Source of the DNA: an uncultured Ilumatobacter sp.
GTDB lineage: Bacteria > Actinomycetota > Acidimicrobiia > Acidimicrobiales > Ilumatobacteraceae
Length of the DNA: 64,000 nt
Assembly (NCBI GenBank): GCA_937919625.1
Contig: CALFRK010000002.1
Location: 1 to 64,000 of the forward strand
Direction of reading: 5' to 3'
In this document: positions 61,194 through 64,000 of the stretch, piece by piece
Numbering within the stretch: the first letter of the stretch is position 1
How the letters are laid out: each line of letters opens with the position of its first letter
Made by a program: the position numbers and the translations under genes
Notes under the pieces: model-generated
Told to the model about the DNA's origin: nothing
Database searches by the model: none
Seen by the model: the letters and a program-made list of their open reading frames with translations, nothing else

Positions 61194-62135
61194 TCAGTAG
61201 ACGCCGATCACTTCGACGATCACGATCAGATCGGTGTTGGCGGGAAGTCCCAGACTCGACTCGCCGTCGGCGCCGAATCCTTGCTCGGGCGGAATCGTGA
61301 TGGCCCGCAACGTGCCGACGTTTGCGCCCTGTAGCCCCTCGAAGATGCCTTGCAGGGTGTTGCCATCCTCCATCAGGATCTGGAGCGCATCGTCACGTTC
61401 CCACGAGTTGAACAGCACAACTTCGTTGTCGCCGCGAACCAGCAGCATGTGTACCACCGCCGTGTCACCGAGTTCGACTGCGTCGCCGTCGCCGACGACG
61501 ACGTCTTGGGTCGACACCTCGAGCGCACCGACCGAGGGTTCGAGCTGAAGGTCGAGTGGGGCGTCGGCGGCCGTGACCGATGGGATCACGGCTCGGACCT
61601 CGATCACGAATGACAATGCATCGCCGGGTCGGATCACGTCGCCGGGCGGATTGTCGCCGTAGGCGAGCTCGGCCGGTATATCAAGCTTTAGCAGCGAGCC
61701 GGCTTGGGCGTCGGCCAGGCCGTCGTCCAAGCCCCTGATGACTCCGCCACTTCCAAGTGGAAAGTCGAGTGGTGTGCCCCGGGTGTAACTGGTATCAAAG
61801 ATCACTCCGTCCTCGGCGCGCAGCCCGGTGTAGTCGACGATGACCGTGTCGCCGCGCTGGGCGGTGGGCCCGATCCCTGCACGAACGATGTGCACGGTGA
61901 GCTCGGTCGGGATCGAACAGGGTCGGATCGCCGGTGGAATTTGGCCGTCGACGTAATCATCCGGATCGGGTTCGTCGTCGCATCGATCGCTGCCGATTGG
62001 AATCACGATTGTGGTCGCCGGCTCTGTGTCTTCGGCGGGTGTGCTGACGACGGGGGCCGAGGTGCTTTCGTCTCCGCCGCAGGCCGCGGCGGCCAACGAC
62101 AATGCGACCAGGGCGAGCAAGAGTGATCGGCGCAT
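61194..62135 (-). CDS. FKBP-type peptidyl-prolyl isomerase lipoprotein with two FKBP-like domains
   Basis: A 313-residue exported lipoprotein. MRRSLLLALVALSLAAAAC is the signal peptide and lipobox. The first FKBP domain (about 80-185) is well conserved: VIVDYTGLRAEDGVIFDTSY, GSGGVIRGLDDGLADA, LAYGDNPPGDVIRPGD. A second, more degenerate FKBP-like unit (about 205-313) has VVLFNSWERDDAL, LQGIFEGLQGANVG and ITIPPEQGFGAD. It should assist folding of exported proteins. ATG 62135 is chosen over the track start at 62177. The stop lies close to the convergent membrane-protein gene. Confidence 0.9.
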   Translation of the reverse strand: MRRSLLLALVALSLAAAACGGDESTSAPVVSTPAEDTEPATTIVIPIGSDRCDDEPDPDDYVDGQIPPAIRPCSIPTELTVHIVRAGIGPTAQRGDTVIVDYTGLRAEDGVIFDTSYTRGTPLDFPLGSGGVIRGLDDGLADAQAGSLLKLDIPAELAYGDNPPGDVIRPGDALSFVIEVRAVIPSVTAADAPLDLQLEPSVGALEVSTQDVVVGDGDAVELGDTAVVHMLLVRGDNEVVLFNSWERDDALQILMEDGNTLQGIFEGLQGANVGTLRAITIPPEQGFGADGESSLGLPANTDLIVIVEVIGVY

Positions 62136-62190
62136 GGGGCGGGACGCTACCGGGGTGCCGTCGCGCTCGTACGGCACCCGAGCTTGACGT

Positions 62191-63561
62191 TCAGCGGGTG
62201 CTCAGCCAGATCGCCTCGGCCTCGCCGATCGGGCTCGATGGTGGACCGTCGACGAACGGCCACAGTTCTTCGGCGATCCGTCGGTAATTGCCGGTTGCCC
62301 CGAGCTCGCCGAGCAGGGCGTACAAACCCAGATTGATGCGCTGGATGAACACGAATGCCTTTGGCACAGTGGCGTACTGGGCGATCGGACTGGAGCGATC
62401 AAACGTGTGGCGCACGATGCTGCTGGCGTACTCGCCCGACCAGGTCATCTGGCGGTCTACCCGAACTGGTTCGTAGAACTGCTGAAAGTACTCGCCGACG
62501 GCATTTGTGGCGACGGGAGCGTCGGGCTTGAGCATGCCGGCCCGTTCGAGGATCGACCGAAACTCGACTGGATCGTGGTCGACGGCAGCCGCCTTGACCA
62601 TCGAGGCGAACGTATGCATCTCGTCGTCGGTGAAGTGTTTCACCAGCCCGAAGTCGAGGAAGGTCACCCGCCCGCCGCCGTGGAACAGGTAATTGCCGGG
62701 GTGTGGGTCGCCGTTGAAGGCCTGCATGCGGTACAGGCTGCGAAACACGAACCGGAAGATCGTCTCGCCGGCGAGATCGCGTTCAACCTGGTCCCATGAC
62801 AACAGCTCGTCCCATGTGTGCCCGTTGACGAGCTCGGATGTGAGTACACGACCCGTCGACAGCCCGGGAATGATGTCGGGGATGTGGATGCAGGGATGGC
62901 CTCGGTAGTAGTCGGCGAAGACTTGTTGGTGACGGGCCTCGAGCCGGTAGTCGAGCTCTTCGATCAGGCGCTCCTTGATCTCAGCCACCATGTCGTCGGG
63001 ATCGAGCCCACCGAAACCCTGCTTCAACAGTGTGCCGAGCATGCCGGCGTTCTTGAGGTCGGCCGTAATCGCCTCGTCGACACCGGGGTACTGCACCTTG
63101 ACAGCTACCGGCACCTGCTCGCCGGTGCCGGGATTCACGGCAATTGCCCGATGCACCTGCCCGATCGACGCCGCCGCGATCGGATCCGGATCCCAGTCGA
63201 CGAACACCTCGTGGGGTGGACGCCCGAACTCGGCCTCGATCACGCCCGCCGCCAACTCTCGCGACATCGGGGGAGCGTCGGTTCGAAGCTGGGCAAGCGC
63301 GATCCGCATCGGCTCGGGCAAGCCCTCGTCGAGATAGCTCGCCATCTGGCCGAGCTTCATCAGGGCGCCCTTCATGTTGCCGAGCTCCTCGGCCACAGCG
63401 TTGGCGGTAGTGAGACGCCGCCGGTCATCGAGCTCGACCCGCCGCTCGGCAGATGCGAACACCTTCCGGGCGGCTATCGAGGCGTGTGTTCCGGCGACTT
63501 TGGCGCCGAGTTTGGCAACCTTGGCCGAACGACCGACCCACGAACGCCGCATCACGATCAT
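62191..63561 (-). CDS. ABC1/UbiB-family atypical kinase
   Basis: A 456-residue ABC1 (AarF/UbiB/COQ8) protein. The family KxGQ motif is MKLGQMASYLD. The Ala-rich loop is IAAASIGQVHRA, the ATP lysine lies in VPVAVKVQYPGVD, the catalytic loop is NGDPHPGNYLF, and the metal motif is FLDFGLVK. All expected residues are present. Members support quinone or isoprenoid lipid metabolism. No C-terminal membrane helices are obvious. ATG 63561 or 63552 is the start. It is upstream of the FKBP lipoprotein on the same strand. Confidence 0.92.
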   Translation of the reverse strand: MIVMRRSWVGRSAKVAKLGAKVAGTHASIAARKVFASAERRVELDDRRRLTTANAVAEELGNMKGALMKLGQMASYLDEGLPEPMRIALAQLRTDAPPMSRELAAGVIEAEFGRPPHEVFVDWDPDPIAAASIGQVHRAIAVNPGTGEQVPVAVKVQYPGVDEAITADLKNAGMLGTLLKQGFGGLDPDDMVAEIKERLIEELDYRLEARHQQVFADYYRGHPCIHIPDIIPGLSTGRVLTSELVNGHTWDELLSWDQVERDLAGETIFRFVFRSLYRMQAFNGDPHPGNYLFHGGGRVTFLDFGLVKHFTDDEMHTFASMVKAAAVDHDPVEFRSILERAGMLKPDAPVATNAVGEYFQQFYEPVRVDRQMTWSGEYASSIVRHTFDRSSPIAQYATVPKAFVFIQRINLGLYALLGELGATGNYRRIAEELWPFVDGPPSSPIGEAEAIWLSTR

Positions 63562-63696
63562 GCAGCGTACGGAGGCATCATCGCAACCGTTCGACCGCGA
63601 TACACATCGCTCCCCGACGCGGCCACGGCAGCGTCGGGGCTGGCGCCCGACGCCGCCGCATGTCGATTTCTTTCAGATCAGATCAGATCGATCCGT

Positions 63697-64000
63697 TCAC
63701 GGAAAGATGACCAGCCCGACCGGCTCATACGACGTCGCGAAGAACGTCGCCGAGATCTGGACATCGTCGAAAACGACTGCCCCGAGTTGCTCGTCGCAGA
63801 CCAGGTTGATCGACTGGCCCGTGAAGAACAGGAGCGGGTTGTCGGCTACAGCGATCTCAATGACTCGGTGAGCCGAGAAGACTGAAAACCCGATGTGGGC
63901 GGCGTTGTGGTCGGTGAGGATGAACCACGGTTCAGCGGTGTTGATGGCGCCCACGGTTCCCTTCTGCAGCTGGCACCAGACCTCGTCTTCGCCAGCCGCG
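63697..64000 (-). CDS. Unrecognised protein, 5' end cut by the window edge
   Basis: The ORF track begins at an internal GTG (63954), but the frame stays open to the window end and reads protein-like there (AGEDEVWCQLQKGTVGAINTA). The visible 101 codons are therefore the 3' part of a longer gene. The visible part is beta-rich (EPWFILTDHNAAHIGFSVFS, PLLFFTGQSINLVCDEQ) and ends TSYEPVGLVIFP. It may be a small regulatory or nucleotide-binding-like fold, but no family is recognised. It lies 135 bases upstream of the ABC1 kinase gene on the same strand. Confidence 0.65.
   Translation of the reverse strand, partial: AAGEDEVWCQLQKGTVGAINTAEPWFILTDHNAAHIGFSVFSAHRVIEIAVADNPLLFFTGQSINLVCDEQLGAVVFDDVQISATFFATSYEPVGLVIFP

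Noticed and set aside
60061-61200. 379-codon + strand ORF
   Set aside because: Arg/Gly-rich frame shifted by two from the membrane-protein gene at 60035, which has regular hydrophobic helices.

Overview
The window is visibly GC-rich with strong G/C third codon positions and frequent GTG starts. Its content points to a high-GC actinobacterium, most likely of the class Acidimicrobiia (inferred from gene content and order, not from a database search). Supporting signs are a WecA-type transferase directly upstream of the atp operon, an iscS - mnmA - MetE-like - ligA order, a mycobacterial-type RpiB, long-form LeuA and SerA enzymes, an IclR regulator divergent from leuCD, and a PASTA-domain kinase-like receptor. 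No rRNA, tRNA, CRISPR array, prophage or intact insertion sequence was seen.

Layout. 0-6 kb: a DPP IV-like peptidase and a nucleoside hydrolase, a lipoprotein, rpiB and glyA. 6-16 kb: wecA and a full F1Fo ATP synthase operon (atpZ-atpI-B-E-b'-b-delta-alpha-[small ORF]-gamma-beta-epsilon). 16-28.5 kb: SDR, glpX, a second S9 peptidase, small unknowns, a J-domain protein, an MFS carrier, murA, a NifU-like protein, meaB, enoyl-CoA hydratase and a GT4 glycosyltransferase. 28.5-39 kb: azlCD, a galT-like gene, a methyltransferase, iscS-mnmA, a MetE-like gene, ligA and an Asp/Glu racemase. 39-47.7 kb: a PASTA receptor with a defective kinase site, a GerMN lipoprotein, an MBL hydrolase, an SDR, an SCP2 protein, and an enolase-superfamily racemase/OSBS beside a GNAT transferase. 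47.7-59 kb: amino-acid biosynthesis (serA, leuA, leuCD and their IclR regulator), pyrF, a ferredoxin and a DEAD-box helicase. 59-64 kb: a META-domain lipoprotein, a membrane protein, a double-FKBP lipoprotein, an ABC1/UbiB-family kinase and a gene cut by the right edge.

Most notable points. (1) The ATP synthase gamma subunit carries about 120 extra C-terminal residues that include a helix-hairpin-helix domain, and a previously untracked 45-49 codon ORF is fitted exactly between atpA and atpG. (2) leuA has an apparent attenuator: a 13-residue leader peptide with four consecutive Leu codons followed by two strong hairpins. (3) The PASTA kinase has HTE in place of HRD and Lys in place of the metal-binding Asn, so it looks like a pseudokinase. 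(4) MurA has Asp where the fosfomycin-targeted Cys normally sits. (5) Two related families of interspersed palindromic repeats lie mostly at gene 3' ends.
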